This document shows, piece by piece, positions 25,921 through 35,135 of a DNA stretch of 64,000 nt. A program made the position numbers and the translations under genes. The notes under the pieces were generated by a model, which saw nothing but the letters and a program-made list of their open reading frames with translations, did not search any database and was not told where the DNA came from. The stretch is from Candidatus Nitrotoga sp. MKT (GTDB taxonomy: Bacteria; Pseudomonadota; Gammaproteobacteria; Burkholderiales; Gallionellaceae): assembly GCA_003402345.1 (NCBI GenBank), contig QFXH01000001.1, forward strand, positions 62,001 to 126,000, read 5' to 3'. The first letter of the stretch is position 1, and each line of letters opens with the position of its first letter.

Positions 25921-28027
25921 TGCTGGATTCTCCTTGCGCCTGGGTCGCCTTGGCCTGCGCACGGTAGCGCGCCAGCGCAGCCACGCCTTCAGCCATGCGC
26001 TTTTCCCAAGCATCGGCTGAATTGATGTCCGGCAGGCGGCCACGCTCATTCTTGAATTGCAAGGCGCGTTTTGCCAGCTCGCGGGCTTCATCTTCGGGGA
26101 TGCTCACCTTCTTGGCGGCAATGCTGGCCTGCACCTGGCGCAACGATTTCTCATCCATCGCTTTCGCCAACACCGCATAGGCCGCATCGAAGGGGTTAAT
26201 GCGGTCAATCAGGTCAATGTCCAAGTCACGCACATTGATAAACTTGCGCACCCCATCCAATAATGCCGTGCTGCCTTGCGCCATGCCTCCGTTGGCATCT
26301 GCCTGAGCCAAGGCCAACTTGGCCTGCTGGGTGATGTTCATCGCAGCGATAGCATGCTGTCGAATGGCCTCTTGGTCAGTATCGCTCAACTCCGGGTAAC
26401 GCTCGCGCACGATCTTGCCCATGTGCAACTGGGTCAACTCTTCTGGCAGGGTGTTTTCTTTGTCGAACAAGCCGCGCTCCAGCACGGTTTTGTTCTGCAA
26501 AAAACTGGTGACGACTTCGTTTAAATCCTCCTTGCAGATGCGCGTAGCCTCAGGGCTTTGCGGTGTTGTCAGCCCATTGATTTCCACATGAATCTGGCCG
26601 GTGTCCGTGTTCACCCCGATGTTATGGCCGCCGTCCTTGTAGCCATTCTCGCCGTAATCGAAGCCTTCCTTTGGGCCGGTGTTTCTTGGTGTGAACTCAT
26701 AGCGCGGGGCTAGCACCTGTTCCATCAGCAGACTGGCAGAAATGGCCTTGAGCATGTCATTCACCGCTTCGGCCACAGCCGCTTGATCAGCTGTGGGTTC
26801 GGCGATCAGGTTGGTGAAGCGCGACCGCTCCTTGCCCTCGGCATCGCGCGTGGCGCGGCCAATGATTTGGACAATTTCAGTAAGACTGCTGCGGTAACCG
26901 ATGGTCAGAGCGTGTTCGCACCAGATCCAATCGAAGCCTTCCTTCGCCATGCCCAGCGCGATGATGATATCCACGTGGTCGCGGTTGTTTTTCTGCGCCG
27001 GGTCTTTCAATGCGGCGAGCACGCGGGAGCGCTGGGCCAAGTCGCTATCATCCACCAAGTCCGCCACTTTCAGGGTTCGGCCATCGCGGGTCTGAATCTG
27101 ATGAAAGCCCGTAACCGGGTCTAGGCCCTTCCACTCGCCCAGTGAGTGCATGATCTCGTTGACCTCGCGCTCCTTGTCTTTCAGGCTTTCGCGGGCATTC
27201 ACGTTGGGGATATGGACGATGGTTTTCAACGCCGGATCGAGCACTTTTTCGACCGCTTCCACATACCGCCCCGTGTAGAAAAAATAGCCGATGTCCAGCG
27301 ACTTGAGCCATTGGTAGCCGTTGAGCTGCTCGTAGTAGGTGTAAGTGATCGTCTCGAACCGGGCCTCATCCGCAGGCCCCAACACGGCCTCGCTGTCGCC
27401 TCGGAAGTAGGAGCCGGTCATAGCCACCATATGCACCTTGTCGCGAGCGATGAACGCGCCCAACTGACTGCCCAGCACGTTGCCCGGGTTGCTGGAGACG
27501 TGATGAAACTCGTCGATAGCGATCAAACGGTTGTCGAACGCCTCGATGCCCAACTCTTCCACCGCAAAGCGAAAGGTGGCGTGGGTGCAGACCAGTATTT
27601 TGTCAGTGCTTGCCAAAAACTTACGCACTGCATCCACCTTGGACTTAGCCACGCGCGGTTCATCCACGCCGGGGGCGTTGCACAGATTCCATTGCGGTGC
27701 GACCTGCCAATCCCAATCGAAACCTAACTGGCTCAGGGGTTCATCGGCAAAGCTGCTGCCGATGGAACGCTCCGGCACCACAACAATGGCCTGCTGCAAG
27801 CCTTGGTTATTAAGCTTGTCCAGCGCGATAAACATCAGCGCGCGGGATTTCCCCGATGCCGGTGGCGACTTGATCAGCAGGTATTACTCACCGCGCTTGG
27901 CATAGGCGCGCTCCTGCATGGCGCGCATCCCCAGCGCATTGGCCTTGCTGGAAGCACCGGTATGCGCAGTAGAAATGGACACCGACGGCACGGTGTAGGC
28001 ATTGGTGGGATTGCTCGGGTTGGTCAC
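25913..28027 (-). pseudogene. SF2 DEAD/DEAH helicase (YeeB-like) interrupted by an in-frame stop
   Basis: Reading from GTG 28025-28027 (binding site GAGGA nine bases upstream) gives 47 codons, then TAA at 27884-27886, then 656 more open codons in the same frame. The codon after the stop begins YLLIKSPPASGKSRALM, which holds Walker A, so the break lies before the ATPase core. A single C-to-T change in CAA would explain it. Later motifs are intact: IAIDEFHH (Walker B/DExH), VAMTGSY, and IIGRATRD (motif VI). An ATG at 27835 would start after Walker A and give a 640-residue protein without ATP binding. The gene overlaps the DUF1016 remnant by 4 bp and the GIY-YIG gene by 8 bp. Confidence 0.88.
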
Positions 28028-28678
28028 AGTGGATCGTCCTCAGTAAATGTAGCGTTGCCTGCCAGTTCGCGCTCGATCTGCTCGATGCTGGGCAAACTGG
28101 TTTGCAGCTCGGCGGGCAGGGATTCGAACAATTTGTATTCGGCAATGCCCAGATTGGTGGCTGGGCAAACGAGCCTCGAAGTTGGTCACCGCCGTACCAC
28201 TGCGTTCCAGCAGACGGGTTTCGATCTGCATCACCAGAATATTGCGCGACCAATTGTGCTCAATAGCTTTCGCGGCATACCAACGGCGCTGCTGCTCAGT
28301 GTCCAGCTTATCGAGTAAGACAAGGTTATGTCCCCATGGCAATTTGTGCAGCAGTTGTTGCACAAATTGAATATCTGACCAGCAGTGAGCAAAGGCTCGC
28401 ATGTACTTGAGGTTGCGTACAGAAAACCCCTGCATATCCGGGAAGCTGGAGCGCAGATCATGCGCCAAGCGATCCACCACTTTCGCCCCCCAACCTTGTT
28501 TGTTTTGCCGAATCAAAATAGCGTTGCCAATTTTCCAATACAACAAAACCAGCTCTAAATTAACCGCTTGCGCTGCACGTTGCTGTGCCTCGTGTATTTG
28601 CGCTTTCAGTTCCCCCAGCCAGTCGGCATAGCCCTCGGGGGAGGGAGTGAGGCTAGTCGGGATTTCATTGACGCTCAT
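28024..28678 (-). pseudogene. DUF1016/YhcG-family gene with its nuclease core deleted
   Basis: Residues 1-172 match the N-terminal DUF1016 domain (LELVLLYWKIGNAI, SVRNLKYMRAFA, LPWGHNLVLLDKL, RNILVMQIETRLLERSG). After about 28163 the frame shifts. In the shifted frame the C-terminal end of the same family appears (NLGIAEYKLFESLPAELQ, TSLPSIEQIERELA) and stops at 28024-28026. The missing middle, about 130-150 residues, is the PD-(D/E)XK nuclease domain. The deletion therefore removed the catalytic core and left both ends. The true stop overlaps the helicase GTG by 4 bp, so the original operon spacing survives. In its present frame it would give a 212-residue protein with an unrelated tail. Confidence 0.85.
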
Positions 28679-28854
28679 TTTCCATTCTCCACATCAAGAC
28701 GCAGCTCCAAACGCGGAACATCGGCAAAAGTCGGGATATCTTCGCGCAGGGGGAAATCAGCAAAATGTTCCGCCAATGCCCAGCCATCGAACGCGATCTT
28801 TGCTGCGTTCTTCTCGACACCGGTCATTAGGACCAAACGCTGCTGTGCCTCCAA
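28675..28854 (-). CDS. unassigned small ORF or C-terminal remnant
   Basis: An open frame in the same frame as relE, just after its stop, ends in TGA overlapping the DUF1016 ATG (ATGA). Starts would be TTG at 28854 or ATG at 28827 (50 residues: MTGVEKNAAKIAFDG, then WALAEHFADFPLRED). The composition looks protein-like and the 4-bp overlap suggests a real operon member. It may be the tail of a gene whose front was replaced when relBE arrived. I do not recognise the family. Confidence 0.45.
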   Translation of the reverse strand: MEAQQRLVLMTGVEKNAAKIAFDGWALAEHFADFPLREDIPTFADVPRLELRLDVENGK

Positions 28855-28863
28855 GAGTCCCCC

Positions 28864-29130
28864 CTATCGGTAAATATCGCGCCGGTTGCCAACCTGCACC
28901 ACGAGCACGCGCAATACACCGTCCTGAATGTCGCAAATCACCCGGCAGTCGCCCACGCGATAACGCCAGAAACTACCCAGCGAGCCGGTCAGCGCTTTGC
29001 CTGAGTCGCGCGGATTTTCCCGTCCGGCGACCCGCTCATCCATAAAATCAACGATGCGCCGCGCCGTCTGCTTGTCCAGCTTGCTTAGCTGCGCTTTGGC
29101 CGTCTCCGCGTAATCAATTGTCCAGGCCAA
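28864..29130 (-). CDS. relE: RelE/ParE-family toxin
   Basis: Toxin of 88 residues with the RelE fold: MAWTIDYAETAKAQLSKLDK, then the core KALTGSLGSFWRYRVGDCRV, and a C-terminal RVLVVQVGNRRDIYR. RelE toxins cut mRNA in the ribosomal A site; the basic residues and R/Y near the end are those used for catalysis in RelE relatives. It overlaps the antitoxin gene by 17 bp. The pair sits between the methyltransferase and the rest of the defence operon, possibly stabilising it. Complete and intact. Confidence 0.92.
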   Translation of the reverse strand: MAWTIDYAETAKAQLSKLDKQTARRIVDFMDERVAGRENPRDSGKALTGSLGSFWRYRVGDCRVICDIQDGVLRVLVVQVGNRRDIYR

Positions 29131-29341
29131 GGTCTTTTCTCACGTCAGCAGCGGAATGCACCTGTTCTTGTCCCTTGCGGACGCGCTCCAGCACGTCGGC
29201 GGCAAGGTAATAGTCCTCCATTTCCTCGATGCCATGCTCGATGATTTCGCGCAGGTAGTACGCCTTTGTGCGCCCGGTATGGGAGGCGAGGTAATCAAGC
29301 CTTTGCTCGATTTCAGGAGCAAGGCGAATCGAAGTTGCCAT
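29114..29341 (-). CDS. relB: RelB-like ribbon-helix-helix antitoxin
   Basis: Antitoxin of 75 residues. The N-terminus MATSIRLAPEIEQRLDYLA with TKAYYLREII is a ribbon-helix-helix DNA-binding fold. The C-terminal part (VLERVRKGQEQVHSAADVRK) wraps the toxin. It represses its own promoter and neutralises RelE, encoded immediately downstream with a 17-bp overlap. An 88-bp gap to the methyltransferase gene upstream leaves room for its own promoter. Confidence 0.92.
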   Translation of the reverse strand: MATSIRLAPEIEQRLDYLASHTGRTKAYYLREIIEHGIEEMEDYYLAADVLERVRKGQEQVHSAADVRKDLGLDN

Positions 29342-29429
29342 ATTAAAGAGTCTCCAATTGAATGCGTGTATTCACTGTATCACAACGCTATTATTTTGAC
29401 CAACCGTGGCCACCCTGCTTGCAACGCCC

Positions 29430-32204
29430 CTACTTGCGGCCTTTGCCCTGCTTGCCTGAACCAGCCGTCATCTTCGTATAAAGCTCAAACAGCTTTTCCA
29501 GCCGCTCGGTATCGTTCTTGAAGCGACGGCCGATATAGATGCGCTCCAGCACTTCGTCGTTGCGCTCGTGGGCATGGCGCAGATTCTCCGGCATGTTGTC
29601 CGGGTCGTACAGGTCGGCGATGGTGGCGGGGAAGTGCGCTTCGCGCGCCAGCAGGATGGCTTCGGCGCAGGCGGTCAGGTCGGCTTTGTTTTGCTCGGTC
29701 AGCAGCGGCATGGGGAAAGTGTTCCAGCCGAGGGTGTTGGAGTACGAAAAGTCCGTTCGCATCCGCACGCAGACTGTGCCAATCCAGACCCAGTGGAGGC
29801 GCGAGGCGATAAGCGCCATGTTCCAGAGAGGGGCGTCGAAGAGGGCGAAATTTCGGTCGCCGATGATTGTTCCGCCTTCGATCAAACCCACTGGCAAGTA
29901 AGGACGATTTTCGGAACTTACCCTCGGCACAACAATGGTGACTTTGCTGGATTGATGTCGAATTTCGGAAAAGCGATACGGTGTGATGGCTTCCTGTTGT
30001 GTTTGCTTCTTTGGGCTTGCCAAGCGCATCTGGCGGACTTGTTCAATGCGCTGTTGAATCTCAGGAATCTTGACCGCTTCTTTTGCATCGTCCACATCCA
30101 ACCAAAGACAATATCGTTGTTTGCCATTGATGAATTCTTCTGAATTGGAAAAATTGCGGATAAAGGCTTGGGCTTGCGGCCATGCCCGGATTAGTTGCTC
30201 CTTTTCCTGAAAATCAAAGAAAAGATTACCACCATCAACTGGCCCGCTTCCACGATCCATTGCCGTAATCTCAGCCAACGGGCTGACAGCCTTCTCTACC
30301 ACTGTGTTCGTACCGGGCACCAAATAGGCATTGATATGCTCGACTTCTTTGACGAGTGAGCTACCGTCATCACCCATTGAGAAAATCTGGCGCAGCTTGC
30401 CTGTTTGGTTGCTGATGGCCACGATTGCCACCGTCACACCCGCATTATGACTGGCCAAATTAGTCCATTTGAACGAGGTGTGCGCAAACGCAATTTTGTT
30501 GCCAGTACTGAAAACCAGCGGCCACAAAATCGGTACTTGTTGCCCTTGGCAAATGGAATTGGTGGACACGAACGCGGCAGCGGCTTGGGTCTGTGTGCCA
30601 TAATCGGCGGCTTTCATAAACCAGCCCGCCACATAGTCCAGTGACTTCCAGTTTTTGGTGCGATTGGCGAAGATGGCTTGCAAATCCGCCTTCTGCTCGT
30701 CTTTCTGCCAAGTGGAACCCAGATACGGCGGATTGCCACAAATGTAGGTCTCGCCGCCTTCGTTCGCGAAGTCGATTTCCGTCTGATTGAGCGGCGTACC
30801 GAACAAATCATCCGCCACAAGCTTCACACCTGTGCCTGTTGGGGGGCAAATGCCCAACCAATCCAGCCGTAGCGCATTGCCGCAAACAATCCAGTTTTGC
30901 GCATCCAGCGGCAAAAACTCCTCTCGCGCCAGCAAAGGACCCCGATAGAGCACGTCGCACTGGTATTCAGCAATGATGAGCGCCAGGCGAGCAATTTCTG
31001 CCGGGAAATTCCGCAACTCAATACCCATAAAGTTGGTGAGCGCCATCTCAGAATGGCGCTCACGTTCCCCCCGGCGGCGGCGGTTGATTTCCGCCTCGAT
31101 CTCGCGCATCTGTTTGTAGGCGATGACGAGGAAATTGCCCGAACCACAGGCCGGGTCAAACACACGGATGCGCGCCATGCGGCGGCGCAGGTTGAGCAAC
31201 TTGCGCTCGTTGTCTCCGGCCTCATTCAACTGCGCGCGCAGGTCGTCCAGGAACAAAGGGTTCAACACCTTCAGGATATTGGGCACGCTGGTGTAGTGCA
31301 TGCCCAATGCGCCGCGCTCTTCGTCGTCGGCTACGGCTTGGATCATGCTGCCGAAGATGTCGGGGTTGATCTGTTGCCAGTTCAGGTTGCCTGCGTGTAT
31401 CAGGTAGGTGCGCGCCATGCGGGTAAAGCGCGGTACTTCCGTGCTACCCGAGAACAGGCCACCGTTAACGTAGGGGAATTGAGCCGCCCAAGGGCGGAAA
31501 TTCCCGGCGGCACGCTCGGCTGGCTTGGTGTTCATGGCGCGGAAGATGCCTTGCAGCACCTCGTGCGCGTTGCTGCCGCTGGATTCACTGAACTGCTCCA
31601 CGGTCTGGGTGAACAGGCCCTCGCCGTTGAAGATGTCGGTGTCTTCGGCAAAGAAGCAGAACACCAGTCGCGCCATGAAATGATTCATGTCGGCGCGGCG
31701 TTCGTCCGTAGACCAGTCCGGATTCTCCCGCAGCAGTTCAACGTACAGCTTGTTCAGCCGCGCGGTGGCGCGTACGTCGATGGGGTTGTCTCTGATCTCC
31801 TTGATGGTGGAGATACCGGCCAGCGGTAGAAAGAAGCCGAAATGGTTGGGGAAGTCCGGGTACGCGCAGGCGATGGTTTCGCCACCCACCAGTTCTTCGG
31901 CCTCCAGGGTTTGCCCGTCGGTGGCGAGGATGAACTTGGCACGGGCTTTAGTGGTGGCGGGACTGACGCGCAATGCCTTGAGGGAAGCACCCACGGTACC
32001 GGCTTCGCACACGGCGATATGGATGTTGTTGCGCTGGAGCACGCCACCGGGCACATCCGAAGCATTGTTGTTGCCAGTACGCAGGCGCTTGAGTGCTGTG
32101 TCCTTATTGCCAAAAGCGGCCAGAAACGCGAACGGGAACTCCTCCGCGTCGAATGGCTGAAGGGCCAGTTCCGATATGGCTTCTTCGATTTCTACTGCAT
32201 TCAT
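29430..32204 (-). CDS. MmeI/YeeA-like class I DNA adenine methyltransferase
   Basis: Large N6-adenine DNA methyltransferase of 924 residues. The order is an N-terminal helical region with a degenerate nuclease-like part (about 1-330), motif I DPACGSGNFL (about 352), motif IV GNPPYLG (about 505), and a C-terminal target-recognition region (about 640-880). This layout is that of MmeI-like enzymes and of B. subtilis DnmA/YeeA, which sits beside YeeB helicase and YeeC. No clear PD-(D/E)XK active site is visible at the N-terminus, so it may only methylate. The frame is intact although its partner genes downstream are broken. It would leave an adenine mark on the genome. Confidence 0.88.
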   Translation of the reverse strand: MNAVEIEEAISELALQPFDAEEFPFAFLAAFGNKDTALKRLRTGNNNASDVPGGVLQRNNIHIAVCEAGTVGASLKALRVSPATTKARAKFILATDGQTLEAEELVGGETIACAYPDFPNHFGFFLPLAGISTIKEIRDNPIDVRATARLNKLYVELLRENPDWSTDERRADMNHFMARLVFCFFAEDTDIFNGEGLFTQTVEQFSESSGSNAHEVLQGIFRAMNTKPAERAAGNFRPWAAQFPYVNGGLFSGSTEVPRFTRMARTYLIHAGNLNWQQINPDIFGSMIQAVADDEERGALGMHYTSVPNILKVLNPLFLDDLRAQLNEAGDNERKLLNLRRRMARIRVFDPACGSGNFLVIAYKQMREIEAEINRRRRGERERHSEMALTNFMGIELRNFPAEIARLALIIAEYQCDVLYRGPLLAREEFLPLDAQNWIVCGNALRLDWLGICPPTGTGVKLVADDLFGTPLNQTEIDFANEGGETYICGNPPYLGSTWQKDEQKADLQAIFANRTKNWKSLDYVAGWFMKAADYGTQTQAAAAFVSTNSICQGQQVPILWPLVFSTGNKIAFAHTSFKWTNLASHNAGVTVAIVAISNQTGKLRQIFSMGDDGSSLVKEVEHINAYLVPGTNTVVEKAVSPLAEITAMDRGSGPVDGGNLFFDFQEKEQLIRAWPQAQAFIRNFSNSEEFINGKQRYCLWLDVDDAKEAVKIPEIQQRIEQVRQMRLASPKKQTQQEAITPYRFSEIRHQSSKVTIVVPRVSSENRPYLPVGLIEGGTIIGDRNFALFDAPLWNMALIASRLHWVWIGTVCVRMRTDFSYSNTLGWNTFPMPLLTEQNKADLTACAEAILLAREAHFPATIADLYDPDNMPENLRHAHERNDEVLERIYIGRRFKNDTERLEKLFELYTKMTAGSGKQGKGRK

Positions 32205-32517
32205 GGGGCATCTTGCCTGTGTGATTTTCCCCCGCTCGTATCCGGCTGAGGTTCAGTGACTGACGTGGCACTGGGGGCACCATTGTAAATGATTGTCCGA
32301 AAGACCCCGTAGTGTTTCACAATCTGGCTTACAGGAATGGCTGGGCAGACATCAGCCGCTTAGACAGCCCAATGGCAGCATGGTTAACGAAATTTAATAT
32401 ATTTCCCGCTTTACACTGTGCATCATGAATCCTCAAGACCCGCACGACCAGCGCAATGCGCACAGCAGATAAAGCCGCAAGCTATTATGATCTCCCGGTT
32501 TCTGATAAGGTGAATAA
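32205..32517. other. non-coding right margin of the island
   Basis: 313 bp between divergent methyltransferase and egtB. I see no RNA gene or mobile end. AAGGTG at 32509-32514 is the likely egtB binding site. A 15-codon frame at 32425 (MNPQDPHDQRNAHSR) has no clear binding site and is not called. Confidence 0.4.
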
Positions 32518-33798
32518 ATGAATATTAATTCCCTCGTAAAAAATTTCGATAAGCTTGATCCACATTGGCTGGGTGAGCGGCTAAGGTCGGTGCGAGCACG
32601 TACGGAGGCTCTCTGTGCGCCTTTGGAAAATGAGGATTATTGTATTCAAGGCATGCTTGACGTCAGCCCGCCCAAATGGCATTTGGCTCATACCACATGG
32701 TTTTTTGAAACCTTTGTCTTATTACCTTTCGCGCAAAATTATCAGATTTTTCATCATGCCTACGGATATCTGTTTAACTCCTATTATGAAGCGGTTGGTA
32801 CTTTCTTTCCCAGGTCTCAACGTGGACTCCTGTCTCGTCCAACTGTAGCAGAGGTTTATAACTATCGCTGCCACGTAAACGCCGCACTTGATCAAATGTT
32901 GGAGAATTTTTCTGGGCAGAATTGGCAAGAGATTGCTGAGCGAATTAGTTTGGGCATTGAGCACGAGATTCAGCATCAAGAGCTTTTACTGATGGATGTG
33001 AAATACAATTTCTTCATTAACCCCCTAAAGCCGGCCTATCTTAGTCAGCCTCCGATTCGATGCCCAGAGCAACCACCATTGGCCTGGATGGAATACGGTG
33101 GCGGTATTGTCGAGATTGGGCATGATGGCCAAGGTTTTTCTTTTGACAACGAAAAGCCTCGCCATAAAACTTTTCTCAGAGATTTTCGCTTGGGCACAAG
33201 GCTAATCACCAATGCAGAATATTTATCTTTCATCGCCGATAAAAGTTATCAACGGGCCGAACTTTGGCTCTCTGACGGTTGGCGCACTGTCAACGAGCAG
33301 GGATGGCAAGCCCCACTATATTGGATAAAAGAAGAGGATAACTGGTTTTTATCGGGGCTGGCGGGCCAGCACCTTATCGACCTGAATGAACCAGTAGCTC
33401 ACCTGAGCTACTATGAAGCCGATGCTTTCGCGCGATGGTCTGGCAAGCGGCTACCGACAGAGTGCGAATGGGAATACGCCGCCGCCAAGTTGCCGATAGA
33501 AGGAAATTTCCTGGATTCCGGGCGCTTCCATCCAGATGGTGCCCGATGTTCTGGTATGACCCAGCTTTACGGTGATCTTTGGGAGTGGACTCAAAGCCCA
33601 TATCAACCTTATCCGGGCTTTCGCTCTCTGCCCGGCGCATTGGGTGAATACAACGGCAAATTCATGTGTAACCAGATGGTGCTGCGTGGTGGGTCATGCG
33701 CAACTGCAAAAAATCATATCAGGGCAAGCTATCGAAATTTCTTTCCACCGGGGAGTCGTTGGGTATTCTCAGGTTTACGTTTGGCGGAGGATTTGTAA
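32518..33798 (+). CDS. egtB: ergothioneine biosynthesis sulfoxide synthase EgtB
   Basis: Non-heme iron enzyme of 426 residues joining hercynine to a thiol (gamma-glutamylcysteine or cysteine) with oxygen. The N-terminal DinB-like domain carries candidate iron ligands in KWHLAHTTW (H58) and EHEIQHQE (H149, H153). The C-terminal FGE-sulfatase-like domain has RLPTECEWEYAAA and LWEWTQSPYQPYPGF, typical of EgtB. It overlaps egtD at TAATG, giving a two-gene pathway core. Ergothioneine is a thiol antioxidant. The gene lies directly beside the defence island. Strong assignment. Confidence 0.95.
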   Translation: MNINSLVKNFDKLDPHWLGERLRSVRARTEALCAPLENEDYCIQGMLDVSPPKWHLAHTTWFFETFVLLPFAQNYQIFHHAYGYLFNSYYEAVGTFFPRSQRGLLSRPTVAEVYNYRCHVNAALDQMLENFSGQNWQEIAERISLGIEHEIQHQELLLMDVKYNFFINPLKPAYLSQPPIRCPEQPPLAWMEYGGGIVEIGHDGQGFSFDNEKPRHKTFLRDFRLGTRLITNAEYLSFIADKSYQRAELWLSDGWRTVNEQGWQAPLYWIKEEDNWFLSGLAGQHLIDLNEPVAHLSYYEADAFARWSGKRLPTECEWEYAAAKLPIEGNFLDSGRFHPDGARCSGMTQLYGDLWEWTQSPYQPYPGFRSLPGALGEYNGKFMCNQMVLRGGSCATAKNHIRASYRNFFPPGSRWVFSGLRLAEDL

Positions 33799-34763
33799 TG
33801 CAAACGGAATACCCAAAAGTTCCAGTAGGCATTGTAGATAGTGAAGGTTTTCGGTTAGATGTTTGTGCCGGTCTGCGCCAGCGGCAGCGTTCAATTCCAC
33901 CTAAATATTTTTACGATGCGCAAGGATCAGCCCTATTTGGGCAAATATGTGAAACTGCTGAATATTATCTGACTCGTACTGAAACGGCCATTCTGGATGA
34001 GCACAGTGCTGAGATGATGGGCCTTATCGGCCAACCGTGCGCCCTTGTCGAATTTGGTTGTGGCAGCGCCGTGAAGACGCCATTGCTTTTGCGTCATTTG
34101 GATTCTTCGTCAGTCTGTGTGCTGATCGATATTTGCAAACCGCAGTTAGAGCAAACCGAAGCGCGCTTGGCCGCGCAGTTTCCTAATATTAAAATATTTG
34201 CCGTGTGTGCGGATTACACTCAGCTAGAAGCTCTGCCTTTGCCCGTATCATGTGACTTGCGCCCCGTAATTTTCTTTCCCGGTTCTACTATCGGCAATTA
34301 CACACCTGAAGAAGCGCAACATCTTTTGCGCAAAGCAGCCAAATTAATCGGGCCCAATGGCTCGATGCTGATAGGCGTAGATTGCAAAAAAGAGCCGGTA
34401 ATTCTCAATGCCGCCTATAACGATAAAGCGGGTTTGACCAAGGCTTTTAACCTCAATTTACTTGCACGAATGGAGCGAGAACTTGGAGCCAAGCTCGAAC
34501 CGGATGGATTCGCCCATTATGCCTATTACAACCCGGTGCCAGGCCGCGTTGAGATGCACCTGGTTAGCCGCTTTGATCAAGTTATCCGTATATCAGGAGA
34601 GGAATTTTGGATAGGGGAGGGGGAGTCTATCCAGACAGAAAATTCCTATAAATATTGGCCTGATGAATTTCAGGATCTGGCGAAAAGCGCGGGCTGGGAT
34701 ACAGAAATGGTTTGGACTGATGCTGATAAATTTTTCAGTATCCATTTGCTTCGAGTTTCATGA
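33798..34763 (+). CDS. egtD: L-histidine N-alpha-methyltransferase EgtD
   Basis: SAM-dependent enzyme of 321 residues that trimethylates histidine to hercynine, the first step of ergothioneine synthesis. Characteristic blocks are PPKYFYDAQGSALFGQI, ETAEYYLTRTE and the SAM-binding VEFGCGSAVKTPLLL, with FFPGSTIGN further on. The start at 33798 is chosen because it shares the TAATG with the egtB stop and has GGAGG at 33786-33790; an upstream in-frame start would run inside egtB. It is translationally coupled to egtB. Confidence 0.95.
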   Translation: MQTEYPKVPVGIVDSEGFRLDVCAGLRQRQRSIPPKYFYDAQGSALFGQICETAEYYLTRTETAILDEHSAEMMGLIGQPCALVEFGCGSAVKTPLLLRHLDSSSVCVLIDICKPQLEQTEARLAAQFPNIKIFAVCADYTQLEALPLPVSCDLRPVIFFPGSTIGNYTPEEAQHLLRKAAKLIGPNGSMLIGVDCKKEPVILNAAYNDKAGLTKAFNLNLLARMERELGAKLEPDGFAHYAYYNPVPGRVEMHLVSRFDQVIRISGEEFWIGEGESIQTENSYKYWPDEFQDLAKSAGWDTEMVWTDADKFFSIHLLRVS

Positions 34764-34801
34764 ATAATTACTGACAGGCCCGGCTGGGATTAGGGGGAAA
34801 A

Positions 34802-35056
34802 ATGCGCAAATTGAGTGGGTATGTCGAAATGGCTGCATCGGAATATTTGCAGGAAACCGGAAAAGCTGAATTGAATGCACATTGGATTGCCGAATTTTTC
34901 CAGGACAATGGCGTGCAGGATGATTATCCCCGGCAGGATTTGATCGCTTTTTACGCGTTGGTACAAAAAGCATTGACAATAAAATCCGAAAGAGCCCGCA
35001 AACAAACGCTTTTGCAATTGGATAAAGCGATTCGCCCCATCTCAAAGACCCACTGA
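34802..35056 (+). CDS. small conserved-looking protein, unknown function
   Basis: 84 residues, mostly helical and charged, with no signal peptide or membrane segment. It begins MRKLSGYVEMAASEYLQ and includes AHWIAEFFQDNG. A good binding site (AGGGGGA) precedes the ATG, and the gene follows egtD by 38 bp in the same direction, so it may be the third gene of that operon. I do not recognise a domain. Reality is supported by the binding site and spacing only. Confidence 0.6.
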   Translation: MRKLSGYVEMAASEYLQETGKAELNAHWIAEFFQDNGVQDDYPRQDLIAFYALVQKALTIKSERARKQTLLQLDKAIRPISKTH

Positions 35057-35135
35057 AATTGATAACCCATAAATCATCATGGCGTTTAAATACGGGGGAA
35101 TTTGTTTAGTATAATAAAAAATTTGAGTGCTAAAT

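Noticed and set aside
25921..26091. N-terminal extension of the GIY-YIG protein
   Set aside because: It overlaps the helicase coding region; the ATG at 25920 gives the normal short overlap.
30897..31829. 310-codon plus-strand frame opposite the methyltransferase
   Set aside because: Long antisense frames arise in GC-rich genes; the minus-strand protein has clear motifs.
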